Part shown: positions 1 through 7,464 of the stretch, one piece after another
How positions within the stretch are numbered: position 1 is the stretch's first letter
How the letters are laid out: each line of letters begins with the position of its first letter
Source of the DNA: Endozoicomonadaceae bacterium
Lineage (GTDB): Bacteria > Pseudomonadota > Gammaproteobacteria > Pseudomonadales > Endozoicomonadaceae
Assembly: GCA_015163815.1 (NCBI GenBank)
Contig: JAAOIJ010000111.1
Coordinates: 1 to 11,673 of the forward strand
DNA: 11,673 nucleotides
Direction of reading: 5' to 3'
Notes under the pieces: model-generated
The model's database searches: none
Told to the model about the DNA's origin: nothing
The model's input: only the letters and a program-made list of their open reading frames with translations
Made by a program: the position numbers and the translations under genes

Positions 1-49
1 GATGGACATATAAAAATATATGGCATCATTTTTTTTAACTCTTGCCTTC

Positions 50-305
50 TCAAGTGTAAAGTGCAACAGTACGGCATTTTCTATAGCCAAAAAAAAGCAG
101 TCAAATGCTAATAATTCGTGTGACCAATGGATTAGTTCGTCAATATCTGCCAAAGAAAACAGAGTTTATAGGCATAGAAAATGATGAGATTTTAGCGATT
201 CAAAAAGCACTCAATAATAAACCTAGAAAAGTGTTAAACTATCAAACACCTAACGAAGTTATGCGAGGAATAGAAAAACCTTTAGGTGTTGCACTTCATG
301 GTTGA
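50..305 (+). mobile_element. Internally deleted IS30-family element (MITE-like remnant)
   Basis: A 256-bp unit is bounded by imperfect 19-bp inverted repeats. The left copy is at 50-68 and the right copy at 287-305. Reverse-complementing the right copy gives 15 of 19 matches, including an unbroken run of ten (AAGTGCAACA). The transposase stop codon lies inside the right repeat, which is usual for IS30 elements. Between the repeats only the end of an IS30 transposase gene remains, so most of the element has been lost by internal deletion. I see no convincing target duplication outside the repeats. The family assignment rests on the transposase C-terminus plus the repeat; the exact IS name cannot be given. 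Confidence 0.6.
105..305 (+). pseudogene. IS30-family transposase, C-terminal fragment
   Basis: The last 60 or so residues match the end of IS30-type DDE transposases: a TNGLVRQYLPKKT segment followed by an IQKALNNKPRKVLNYQTPNEV segment, here split by a short linker. The upstream bases 75-117 still resemble the preceding transposase region: SNAN can be read in another frame just before NGL, where the family has the catalytic Glu in an NEN context. The reading frame is therefore shifted and the catalytic Glu is not recognisable. The ATG at 105 is incidental, not a true start. The fragment lacks the DNA-binding N-terminus and both catalytic aspartates and must be inactive. Confidence 0.75.
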
Positions 306-390
306 ATGGGCCTAATATAGATTGAGCATCAAACGATATTACACAGTAAAATAGTTCATCTAATTTGTTTTTTAAAGACAGGATTTTTCT

Positions 391-1587
391 ATGCGATTTC
401 AGTCATTTTTCATCATATTATTGCGCTTTTTTCAAAAAGATAATACTTGTATTCACTCACAAGCTATATCCGTTAATACACCATATGATATTCCATTACT
501 ATGCAATATACTGAGCTTATTAAGCCTTGGCTTATTAATGGTTTTTTCTGCCTCAACACATTTAAGTGAATTACAATATGGTGTTTCTTTTTATTATGGA
601 TTAAAACAAACTGTCTCAGTTTTTTTAGGATTGATATTACTATGCATATTCATCATCTTACCGCTTAAATATATCATGAAATGGCATCTTTATATTTTAA
701 TTGGCACATTACTGTCATTAATTTGCGTTTTACTCATTGGACATAAAGTCAATGGCAGTAGTCGATGGCTTTCTTTAGGCGTATTCAATATTCAACCTTC
801 AGAATTTGCAAAATTAGGGGTCATGATTTACTTATCAGCTTATCTTCATAAAAAAAAAGAGACTTTGAATACTGAAAAAGCATCATTCCTGATCCCTTTC
901 TTATTACTCATAGCCTGTACTATTTTATTACTCTTAGAGCCTGACTTTGGATCAACAATTGTCATGACAGGCTCTGTCATTGGTTTATTATTCTTAGTTG
1001 GAATGCCTTGGAAATATTTCATTTGGATTATCAGCAGTACGGTCATTGGTGGGATTTTAATGGTATTACGAGAACCTTATCGTATGACACGATTCATTGC
1101 TTATCTAGATCCTTGGAATAATCCATTTGATAGTGGATATCAATTAACACAAGCTTTAATTGCCATTGGTCGCGGTAGCTGGTTAGGAGAAGGACTCGGT
1201 CAAAGTATTCAAAAATTATCCTATTTACCTGAAGCACACACTGATTTTATTTTTTCAATTCTTGCTGAAGAATTTGGTTTATTAGGTATCCTTTTGATCC
1301 TTTTTCTATTACTGCGATTAGTCTACTGTGCTTTTAAAATTGGCGCTCAATGCAGTGTAAAAAAATCACACTTTGCTGCCTGTTTAGCTTATAGTATTGC
1401 TTTATTATGGTTGATTTCTATTTTTATGAATATTGGCGTCAATCTAGGCTTACTGCCAACCAAAGGATTAGCTTTGCCTTTTTTTAGTTATGGCGGCAGT
1501 CATATTCTAGCTAGCTGCTGCATGAGTGGTCTTTTACTACGCATTCAGTATGAATTGAAAACAACTCATTTAACTGACATCCATTGA
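391..1587 (+). CDS. ftsW: FtsW, SEDS-family septal peptidoglycan polymerase
   Basis: A 398-residue polytopic inner-membrane protein of the SEDS family. FtsW polymerises lipid II into glycan strands at the division septum together with the transpeptidase FtsI (PBP3). About ten hydrophobic segments are visible. Family signatures are NGSSRWLSLG (residues 121-130) followed by QPSEFAKL, EPDFG (183-187), and LPEAHTDFIFSILAEE, whose Asp285 is the expected catalytic aspartate. The end has the SYGGSH motif typical of SEDS proteins. Position next to murG in a dcw block supports FtsW rather than RodA. An AGGA lies about 8 nt before the ATG. A weak promoter pair (TTGAGC at 322, TAAAAT at 347, 19-bp spacer) precedes it, but this is uncertain. 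The usual upstream neighbour murD is absent; an IS30 scar is there instead. Confidence 0.96.
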   Translation: MRFQSFFIILLRFFQKDNTCIHSQAISVNTPYDIPLLCNILSLLSLGLLMVFSASTHLSELQYGVSFYYGLKQTVSVFLGLILLCIFIILPLKYIMKWHLYILIGTLLSLICVLLIGHKVNGSSRWLSLGVFNIQPSEFAKLGVMIYLSAYLHKKKETLNTEKASFLIPFLLLIACTILLLLEPDFGSTIVMTGSVIGLLFLVGMPWKYFIWIISSTVIGGILMVLREPYRMTRFIAYLDPWNNPFDSGYQLTQALIAIGRGSWLGEGLGQSIQKLSYLPEAHTDFIFSILAEEFGLLGILLILFLLLRLVYCAFKIGAQCSVKKSHFAACLAYSIALLWLISIFMNIGVNLGLLPTKGLALPFFSYGGSHILASCCMSGLLLRIQYELKTTHLTDIH

Positions 1588-1610
1588 CTTGTATTCCGAG
1601 AAACGTAGAC

Positions 1611-2708
1611 ATGCATCAAATAAAAAAAAATAATACAACATCTGATGATCAGCCTGTCTTTCTTTTGATGGCTGGCGGCACAGGTGGTCATATTTTCCCA
1701 GCTTTAGCTGTCGCCGAAATATTAATCAAAAGAGGTTTTTCAGTACATTGGATTGGCACACACAACAGGATGGAAGCCACTTTAATCCCAAAACACAATA
1801 TCCCGATTCACTTTATTACGATACAAGGTTTACAAAGACAATCCATTCAAAAATGGCTCTTAGCACCTTGGCAGATTATGAAAGCTATTCAACAAGCGTA
1901 TCGCATCATGAAACAATTAAAACCAAAAGGTGTTTTAGGGTTTGGCGGATTTGTTGCAGGACCAGGCTGTATTAGTGCTTGGCTACTCAAGATTCCCGTC
2001 TTTATTCATGAACAAAATACAGTCCCCGGTTTAACAAATCAATTAAGCACTATCTTTGCAAAAAAAATATTTACGGCTTTTCCTGATACTTTCAAAACTT
2101 TAAAAAAAACAATCCTAACAGGCAATCCGATTCGCCAAACCATTCAAGCACAACAACTTCACGCTATTGAAAAAAAAAATAAAATACTGAATATATTAAT
2201 TTTAGGTGGCAGTTTAGGTGCAACAAGTATCAATCAAGTCATGCCTGAAACATTAGCAAAATTCAAAAAACCATTGAATGTTTGGCATCAAACAGGATTA
2301 AATCAACAATACAGAACACAAATGCAGTATAAACAATACAATATAGAAGCGAAACTGGATCCATTTATTGATGATATACCAACAGCTTATCAATGGGCTG
2401 ACTTAGTCATCTGTCGTTCAGGTGCCATGACTATTTCTGAATTATGCGCTGCAGGAAAACCTGCTATTTTGATTCCTTATCCTTGGCATAAAGATCAGCA
2501 ACAACTGAAAAATGCACAATATTTAGTGTCTCGCAATGCAGCTAAAATCATAGAACAACATCAATTATCTGCAACGCATTTAGCTCAAATGATGCATCAT
2601 TTAACGCAAGAAAAAAAAACATTAATGATGATGGGGGCTGCTGCATATCAATGCGCTAAAACACAAGCTGCGCTTCATATTGTCACTATTTGCGAACAAT
2701 ATTTATGA
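1611..2708 (+). CDS. murG: MurG, UDP-GlcNAc:lipid I N-acetylglucosaminyltransferase
   Basis: A GT-B fold glycosyltransferase at the inner face of the cytoplasmic membrane. It adds GlcNAc from UDP-GlcNAc to lipid I to make lipid II, the substrate of FtsW. From the ATG at 1611 the protein is 365 residues (E. coli 355). Three glycine-rich loops are present: GGTGGH (22-27), GFGGFVAGPG (110-119) and GGSLGA (199-204). The UDP-GlcNAc pocket is seen as SGAMTISE (Ser270 to Glu277), followed by AAGKPAILIPYPW and HKDQQQ from His293. An in-frame TTG at 1584 would overlap the ftsW stop and add nine residues (27 nt). I prefer ATG 1611 because the extra residues are not family-like and a GAGAAA stretch lies about 7 nt upstream. 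The end overlaps murC by 4 nt (ATGA). Confidence 0.95.
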   Translation: MHQIKKNNTTSDDQPVFLLMAGGTGGHIFPALAVAEILIKRGFSVHWIGTHNRMEATLIPKHNIPIHFITIQGLQRQSIQKWLLAPWQIMKAIQQAYRIMKQLKPKGVLGFGGFVAGPGCISAWLLKIPVFIHEQNTVPGLTNQLSTIFAKKIFTAFPDTFKTLKKTILTGNPIRQTIQAQQLHAIEKKNKILNILILGGSLGATSINQVMPETLAKFKKPLNVWHQTGLNQQYRTQMQYKQYNIEAKLDPFIDDIPTAYQWADLVICRSGAMTISELCAAGKPAILIPYPWHKDQQQLKNAQYLVSRNAAKIIEQHQLSATHLAQMMHHLTQEKKTLMMMGAAAYQCAKTQAALHIVTICEQYL

Positions 2709-4120
2709 ATACTTTCACCTTCAATCCATTCCAAATTTCAGCAAAACGAATCATCCATACCATTCATTTTATTGGCATTGGTGGGGCAGGTATGTGTGGA
2801 TTAGCGGAAGTGTTATACGCTTTAAAGTATCATATTACAGGTTCTGATATTGATGAATCAATCAACACGAAACATCTTCAAAAAATAGGGATTACTGTCT
2901 ATCCCACACATCATAAAAAAAATATTCAAGCTGCTGATTTAATCATCACATCTACTGCAATCCAATCTCAAAACTTAGAAATCATTGCAGCAAAAAAGGC
3001 AAAGATACCCATTATAAAACGCGCGAAATTATTAGCGCAATTTATGCTACACCGTGAAAGTATTGCGATTGCAGGCACGCATGGAAAAACAACAACAACA
3101 GCTTTAATTTCAGAAGTATTTAATCAAGCCAATTTATCACCTACTATTGTGATTGGAGGTAAATTAAAATCGACTCTTTATCATGGACAATTAGGGACAG
3201 GTCCTCTCTTCATTGCAGAAGCTGATGAAAGTGATGCTTCTTTTCTTGATTTAAATCCTCACATGATCATTATCACGAACATTGAACCTGATCATATGGA
3301 AACGTATCAGCATAGTGTCTCCAAATTAAAAACAGCTTTCTTAAATTTTTTACAACATCGGCCAGAGCAAAAGTTAGCTATTTTATATGCCGATGATGAC
3401 ATCATTCAATCTCTATTACCTCAAATTAAACAACCTTTTATTACTTATGGTTTTCAAAAACAAGCTCATATTCGAGCTGTCAATATGGCCTATCATAAAA
3501 TGTCTGTCACATTTGATATACTCGATACTCGCACTCAAAAATACATAACAATACAATCTCATTTTCCTGGACAACACAATATACTGAATATGTTAGCAAC
3601 CTATATTATTGCTAAACATTTCAAAATATCTGATGACTGTATTCAAAAAAGTTTATTAGCTTTTCAAGGTGTTGCCAGACGTTTCGAATATCATGGCTTG
3701 ATCACAATGGGAGAACATCAATCGATTGTTTTACTCGAAGATTATGGACATCACCCAACTGAAATTAAAGCAATGATTGAAGCGGTACAACTGAGCTGGC
3801 CCAATAAACGAATCGTCATGATCTTTCAACCACATCGTTATTCTAGAACACAAGATTTATTACATGAATTGAGTACATCATTCCAATCTGTTGATCTTTT
3901 ATTATTACTTGAAGTATATCCCGCTGGCGAAACAAAACGACCAAAAGCTGATAGTCAAACATTACACACTGCTATTCAAGCAAACAATCCTCAACAAGTG
4001 TGCTTACTGACTTCTCTAAAAAAAATCAAGAGAATATTAAAAACACAACTTCAAGATAATGATATACTGATCTTACAAGGTGCTGGGGATATTAGCACAT
4101 TAGTACCACTTTTAAAGTGA
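2705..4120 (+). CDS. murC: MurC, UDP-N-acetylmuramate--L-alanine ligase
   Basis: A cytoplasmic ATP-dependent ligase that adds L-Ala to UDP-MurNAc, the first step of stem-peptide synthesis. 471 residues (E. coli 491). Seen in order: N-terminal UDP-binding loop GIGGAGM; central ATPase P-loop AGTHGKTTTT (123-132); EADESD (172-177) and TNIEPDHMETY of the central domain; FPGQHNILNMLA; and in the C-terminal domain RRFEYHG, EDYGHHPTE (345-353) and FQPHRYSRT. The GHHPTE motif and full length identify MurC; the related Mpl is represented separately by a pseudogene near the right end. Start chosen at ATG 2705, forming the classic ATGA overlap with the murG stop. An in-frame TTG at 2690 is less likely. 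Translational coupling to murG is inferred from the overlap. Confidence 0.96.
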   Translation: MNTFTFNPFQISAKRIIHTIHFIGIGGAGMCGLAEVLYALKYHITGSDIDESINTKHLQKIGITVYPTHHKKNIQAADLIITSTAIQSQNLEIIAAKKAKIPIIKRAKLLAQFMLHRESIAIAGTHGKTTTTALISEVFNQANLSPTIVIGGKLKSTLYHGQLGTGPLFIAEADESDASFLDLNPHMIIITNIEPDHMETYQHSVSKLKTAFLNFLQHRPEQKLAILYADDDIIQSLLPQIKQPFITYGFQKQAHIRAVNMAYHKMSVTFDILDTRTQKYITIQSHFPGQHNILNMLATYIIAKHFKISDDCIQKSLLAFQGVARRFEYHGLITMGEHQSIVLLEDYGHHPTEIKAMIEAVQLSWPNKRIVMIFQPHRYSRTQDLLHELSTSFQSVDLLLLLEVYPAGETKRPKADSQTLHTAIQANNPQQVCLLTSLKKIKRILKTQLQDNDILILQGAGDISTLVPLLK

Positions 4121-4163
4121 TATTAACAATCACATTTTTTAAAATGATTAAGAGATTTTTATC

Positions 4164-5162
4164 ATGTCTCATCCTGTAGATGAATACGGGCATGTTGCTA
4201 TTTTATATGGAGGTCAATCCTCAGAACGCGCGATTTCGTTGATATCAGGTCAACATGTCGAAGAAGCGCTCAAAAAACAAAATATTGCATGCTCTTTAAT
4301 CGATACCGCAGTTGATTGCATTCAACAATTAATCACTTTAAAGCCATCTCGTGCCTTTATTGCGCTGCATGGAGGTGAAGGTGAAGACGGCACAATACAA
4401 GGTATTTTAGAAGCTTTAAATATTCCTTATACTGGTAGTAACCTGCAAGCCTCTGCATTAGCAATCGATAAATATCGTACAAAATTAATTTGGAAAGGCA
4501 GTCAATTACCAACCCCTGATTTTTTCTTATTGAATCAAGAAACAAAACAAAACTATCCTATTCCTTGTATGGTGAAAGCGACTTGCCAAGGATCAACTAT
4601 TGGTACATTTTTTGTAAAAACTATCGAAGATTTAACGTCTGCATTGGACAAAGCGCGTGTATATGGTCATGAAATATTAATTGAACAATGGATTAACGGT
4701 GATGAATTTTCAGTATCCATATTAAGCCATACGATCTTACCCCCTGTCCGTATTATTGCTGCATCAAATTTTTATGATTATCATGCAAAATATAAAGCTT
4801 CAGATACGCAGTATCTCTTACCTTGTCAATTACCTAGTCTTGCAGAAGAACAATTGAAACAATTAGCTTATCAAGCTTTCACTATCTTAGGTTGCTCTGG
4901 TTGGGGACGAGTTGATATGATGCAAGATAAACAAGGTAAATTTTGGCTTATTGAAGTCAATACTGTGCCTGGCTTAACGCCCAATAGTTTAGTGCCTAAA
5001 TCTGCCCAAGCGCTTGGCATTAACTTTCCTCATTTAATCCGAATCATTCTTGATCAAACTATGTGTTATTCAAACCCATTGAATCATCAAGATCAAACAA
5101 TGCCTTCAATCCAAAAAAATGAGACTATCTCTTGTGTGGAAACTGAACCTCCATCCGTATAA
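4164..5162 (+). CDS. ddl: D-alanine--D-alanine ligase
   Basis: An ATP-grasp ligase that joins two D-Ala to D-Ala-D-Ala for MurF. 332 residues (E. coli DdlB 306). Family features seen: GGQSSERAISL with Glu21 equivalent to E. coli Glu15; HGGEGEDG; YTGS followed by ALAIDKYRTK; ATP-binding Lys138 and the substrate-side Ser144 in KATCQGSTIG; FYDYHAKY, with a Tyr matching E. coli Tyr216; GWGRVDMM; and EVNTVPGLT (264-272), followed by SLVP. The KATCQGS stretch differs from the more usual KPxxEGS. About 30 C-terminal residues extend past the family's usual end and overlap ftsQ by 44 nt. An AAGAGA precedes the start. It follows murC by 43 nt; murB, often found between them in other gammaproteobacteria, is absent. 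Confidence 0.94.
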   Translation: MSHPVDEYGHVAILYGGQSSERAISLISGQHVEEALKKQNIACSLIDTAVDCIQQLITLKPSRAFIALHGGEGEDGTIQGILEALNIPYTGSNLQASALAIDKYRTKLIWKGSQLPTPDFFLLNQETKQNYPIPCMVKATCQGSTIGTFFVKTIEDLTSALDKARVYGHEILIEQWINGDEFSVSILSHTILPPVRIIAASNFYDYHAKYKASDTQYLLPCQLPSLAEEQLKQLAYQAFTILGCSGWGRVDMMQDKQGKFWLIEVNTVPGLTPNSLVPKSAQALGINFPHLIRIILDQTMCYSNPLNHQDQTMPSIQKNETISCVETEPPSV

Positions 5163-5841
5163 AATATACATTAGGTACAGTTTATGGGGTTTAAGTATCC
5201 TTTTATTAGGCGCAGGCTTATACCCTTCTTTTCAAAAAAAAATAAATCCCTACCTGGAAAACATTCATGTCTCAGGACAATTTACTTATTTAAATACGGA
5301 TATCATCAAACAAAGCATACAGCCGATGCTTGATAAAAGATTTTTTGATCTTAATTTAATACAACTAAAACAGTATTTTTTACAGATACCTTGGATTCAA
5401 TATATTCATATTCAGAAAAAATGGCCTAATCAACTTTATATTACATTACAAGAACAAAATCCAACCGCTATTTGGAATCAAACAGCTTTTTTTAATGATA
5501 TAGGCGAAGTATTTGAAGTATCAAACGCTGTATCTATCTGCAAAAAAAAACTGCCTTATCTACAAGGTGACAAGCAAAATGGCTATTTCATTTGGTCTCA
5601 ATTTCAATGGTTACAAAACCAATTAAAAGACTTACCTTTATCTATTCAGTATTTTTCAATTGATTCGACAGGCGCTTGGATTAGTCAAATTGATCATGTC
5701 ACTATTCATTGGGGTGAGAATCACCCTAAAAAACAAGTGATATTATTTCAATTATTATATCATCAAGTGCTCAGTAAAAAATGGATGAAAGTAAAATATT
5801 TAGATTTTAGATATCCAAAAGGAGCTGCCGTTCACTTTTAA
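5119..5841 (+). CDS. ftsQ: FtsQ, cell division protein (POTRA domain)
   Basis: A bitopic inner-membrane divisome scaffold that binds FtsB-FtsL and links early and late division proteins. 240 residues (E. coli 276). Residues 1-17 are a short cytoplasmic tail and 18-36 a single hydrophobic segment. A POTRA domain follows, roughly 47-113, beginning ENIHVSGQFTYLN and ending in the typical RxWPxxLxIxLxEQxPxAxW pattern (here KKWPNQLYITLQEQNPTAIW). The remainder is the periplasmic beta domain ending YLDFRYPKGAAVHF. The start at ATG 5119 overlaps ddl by 44 nt with no strong ribosome-binding site, which suggests coupled translation. ftsA and ftsZ, which normally come next, are not present. Confidence 0.92.
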   Translation: MRLSLVWKLNLHPYKIYIRYSLWGLSILLLGAGLYPSFQKKINPYLENIHVSGQFTYLNTDIIKQSIQPMLDKRFFDLNLIQLKQYFLQIPWIQYIHIQKKWPNQLYITLQEQNPTAIWNQTAFFNDIGEVFEVSNAVSICKKKLPYLQGDKQNGYFIWSQFQWLQNQLKDLPLSIQYFSIDSTGAWISQIDHVTIHWGENHPKKQVILFQLLYHQVLSKKWMKVKYLDFRYPKGAAVHF

Positions 5842-6071
5842 GATAATACCTTTACAATACATCATGATCAGTATAAAAGTTTTGTAATACAGCAATAGAA
5901 TGATATTGTTCACTAGAGCGTGTCTTCAATCTGAAAATGATGTATCGATTGTTTTTTATTGTTCTGTTTCAAGTATGACATACCTTACTGTTGCGACTCA
6001 CACTTTCAACAGCATGAATAAAAAAATACACACAATATTCATTGATCTGTTGACTGAAAAAATATCAGTAT
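5842..6071. other. Gap after ftsQ where ftsA-ftsZ would be expected
   Basis: A 230-base stretch between the converging ftsQ and LysM genes. It contains an IS-end-like sequence at 5917-5932 behind a CTAG (5913-5916). An open frame crosses it from 5900, but its second half runs into the opposite-strand LysM gene and the whole resembles no known family, so I do not call it a gene. A short peptide from ATG 6014 faintly recalls the start of FtsA but is too short to assign. I see no convincing rho-independent terminator for either flanking gene. Confidence 0.6.
5917..5932 (+). repeat. Orphan IS5-family-like terminal sequence
   Basis: This 16-base stretch matches the outer end of the IS5-type remnant at 11387-11402 at 13 of 16 positions, sharing GCGTGT, TTCA and a final TCT. 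Both copies are immediately preceded by CTAG (5913-5916 and 11383-11386). No transposase code follows here and no second end is visible nearby, so this is a solo scar. The short length leaves room for coincidence, but the shared junction tetranucleotide makes a common origin reasonable. Confidence 0.45.
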
Positions 6072-7199
6072 TTATTCAATTGATTTTGATGCCTGCAGGA
6101 TATCTTTCAAAGAGGCTGGGCCTAATTTAAAATTTTTCTGAAGCGGCTTATTCGCTTCTAATACTAAAGCATAACTTAATTTCTGAAAAGATTGATAAAC
6201 CATAACTAACCCTATTTTCCTATTGTCGAGCTCTAAATTATGATCATTCGCATTTTTAATATGAGATCCATTCAAATATGGACAATGATATGGCTCATAA
6301 ATTGCAAAGACATGTCCTGGTAAAATACTATGCTGCATACCCCCGAGAAGCACAACTAAAGCATATTTTGAAGCTCTTGTATTGGATATTGAATCTAATA
6401 TATTTAAAATAATCGTATTACGTGAAGCTGGTTTTAAAATAAAATGTTTTTCATCCGAACAGGAAGAAGGTATTAAAATATCATTCTTTTTAATCACTTG
6501 TATGGCTGAATTAACTTGAAGTCGTGCTTTATTACAAGTAATTTTATCTAAAGTAACTTCTCCAATTTTTTTAAATCCTATACCTAAATGATTAAAACCA
6601 TTTGGATGTTTATACGTTATATTTTTTCGCATCACATCAAAATTTTTATACTTATCATATAATCGAGAATGAGGTGTATAGATAAAATCACCAGAAGCGG
6701 TCAATAATTGTTTACTTTCTAACCCAATAATATTGGGATACTGAGCAGTCTCTCTTATTTTATTAAACACAAGATAATGCTTTAAAAAGATCTGTACACA
6801 ATCATACTTGATGATATTTTGATTCTGAAATAATTTAGTTTTTACTTCTATTTTAGGTGTTAAAATAACTGTTTCTTTCATACTACTATTCATTTTACTG
6901 GCAATATAAACCAATTGTTTATTATTTTGATGATGCTGTACTTCAATTTTATCACCTACTTGTAAATACGCTGGAGCCCCTTGATGACCAAATGCATTAC
7001 TCCATTGCCAAACATTGATTAAAAATAAACGAGCAAGATTATATTCCGTATGTGTCGGTTTAATTGTAATACTTTTTGGATGTTTCTTTTGAAATACAAC
7101 CTTTTGATCAACTGTCGATAAAGTATCCATTTTTAGATTGGCACATAAATCTGTTAAAGTCATACAGAGCAGTATCATAAAATAAAAAAGTTTGTTCAT
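6072..7199 (-). CDS. Exported LysM-domain protein, TsaP-like
   Basis: A 375-residue protein with an N-terminal signal peptide (about 1-20, ending DLCA), so probably periplasmic. Residues about 43-88 form a degenerate LysM domain (VWQWSNAFG, then LQVGDKIEV), which in this family binds peptidoglycan. The rest follows the layout of TsaP, the type IV pilus secretin-associated protein, and its relatives usually found beside dprA. Examples are the TASGDFIYTP stretch, the conserved GHVFAIYEPY and a C-terminal GLVMVYQSFQKLSYALVLEA block (from about residue 330). That last block is the strongest family signature. I chose the ATG at 7199, which has a GGGA about 5 nt upstream; a GTG three codons earlier is possible. 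dprA, def and fmt are not next to it, and no pilus genes are in the window. The role in pilus anchoring is inferred from the family only. Confidence 0.75.
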   Translation of the reverse strand: MNKLFYFMILLCMTLTDLCANLKMDTLSTVDQKVVFQKKHPKSITIKPTHTEYNLARLFLINVWQWSNAFGHQGAPAYLQVGDKIEVQHHQNNKQLVYIASKMNSSMKETVILTPKIEVKTKLFQNQNIIKYDCVQIFLKHYLVFNKIRETAQYPNIIGLESKQLLTASGDFIYTPHSRLYDKYKNFDVMRKNITYKHPNGFNHLGIGFKKIGEVTLDKITCNKARLQVNSAIQVIKKNDILIPSSCSDEKHFILKPASRNTIILNILDSISNTRASKYALVVLLGGMQHSILPGHVFAIYEPYHCPYLNGSHIKNANDHNLELDNRKIGLVMVYQSFQKLSYALVLEANKPLQKNFKLGPASLKDILQASKSIE

Positions 7200-7410
7200 A
7201 AATCCCACTTAGATCAATTGATTCCATTCAATCATATCGACTTAATATAATATTACTTTAATCAATCAGTTGATATTAAGCTTTTCACGCAGGCTATCGA
7301 TGATCATCTATCCAATATATTTGGCGCGCTATATTCTGTTCTCACGATTTTTCGATTATCTGGAATAGCTTCATTATTTGACTTTTAATTTAAATTAAAT
7401 CTTATAAAAA

Positions 7411-7436
7411 CAGATTAAATCCTGATATTTTATCTG
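7411..7436. repeat. Inverted repeat (10-bp stem, 6-base loop)
   Basis: Left arm CAGATTAAAT at 7411-7420 and right arm ATTTTATCTG at 7427-7436 pair at nine of ten positions around the loop CCTGAT. It ends 22 bases before the TATAAT box, overlapping where a -35 would lie. That placement fits an operator better than a terminator: there is no T-run after the stem, and no gene ends here. Function is inferred only. Confidence 0.4.
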
Positions 7437-7458
7437 CTATTTTAATCAAAAATGACGC

Positions 7459-7464
7459 TATAAT
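7459..7464 (+). promoter_or_regulatory. Candidate -10 box for the thioesterase gene
   Basis: A perfect TATAAT sits 85 nt before the preferred ATG of the thioesterase, predicting a start of transcription near 7471 and a leader of about 80 nt. No good -35 hexamer occurs at 16-18 bp upstream, so it would be weak or activator-dependent. If it is the real promoter, the TTG at 7481 would be only about 10 nt from the transcript start, which favours the downstream ATG at 7550. Confidence 0.4.

Noticed and set aside
846..1046. Minus-strand open frame inside ftsW
   Set aside because: It lies wholly within a clearly conserved membrane-protein coding region on the other strand; a shadow frame.
1584..1610. 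TTG start for murG overlapping the ftsW stop
   Set aside because: It would add nine residues not seen in the family and has no ribosome-binding site; the ATG at 1611 is a better start.
4121..4163. AT-rich imperfect hairpin between murC and ddl as a terminator
   Set aside because: The stem is bulged and almost all A-T, has no following T-run, and the genes appear cotranscribed.
5900..6130. 76-residue plus-strand open frame after ftsQ
   Set aside because: Its second half is antisense to the LysM gene, there is no ribosome-binding site, and the sequence resembles no family as a whole.
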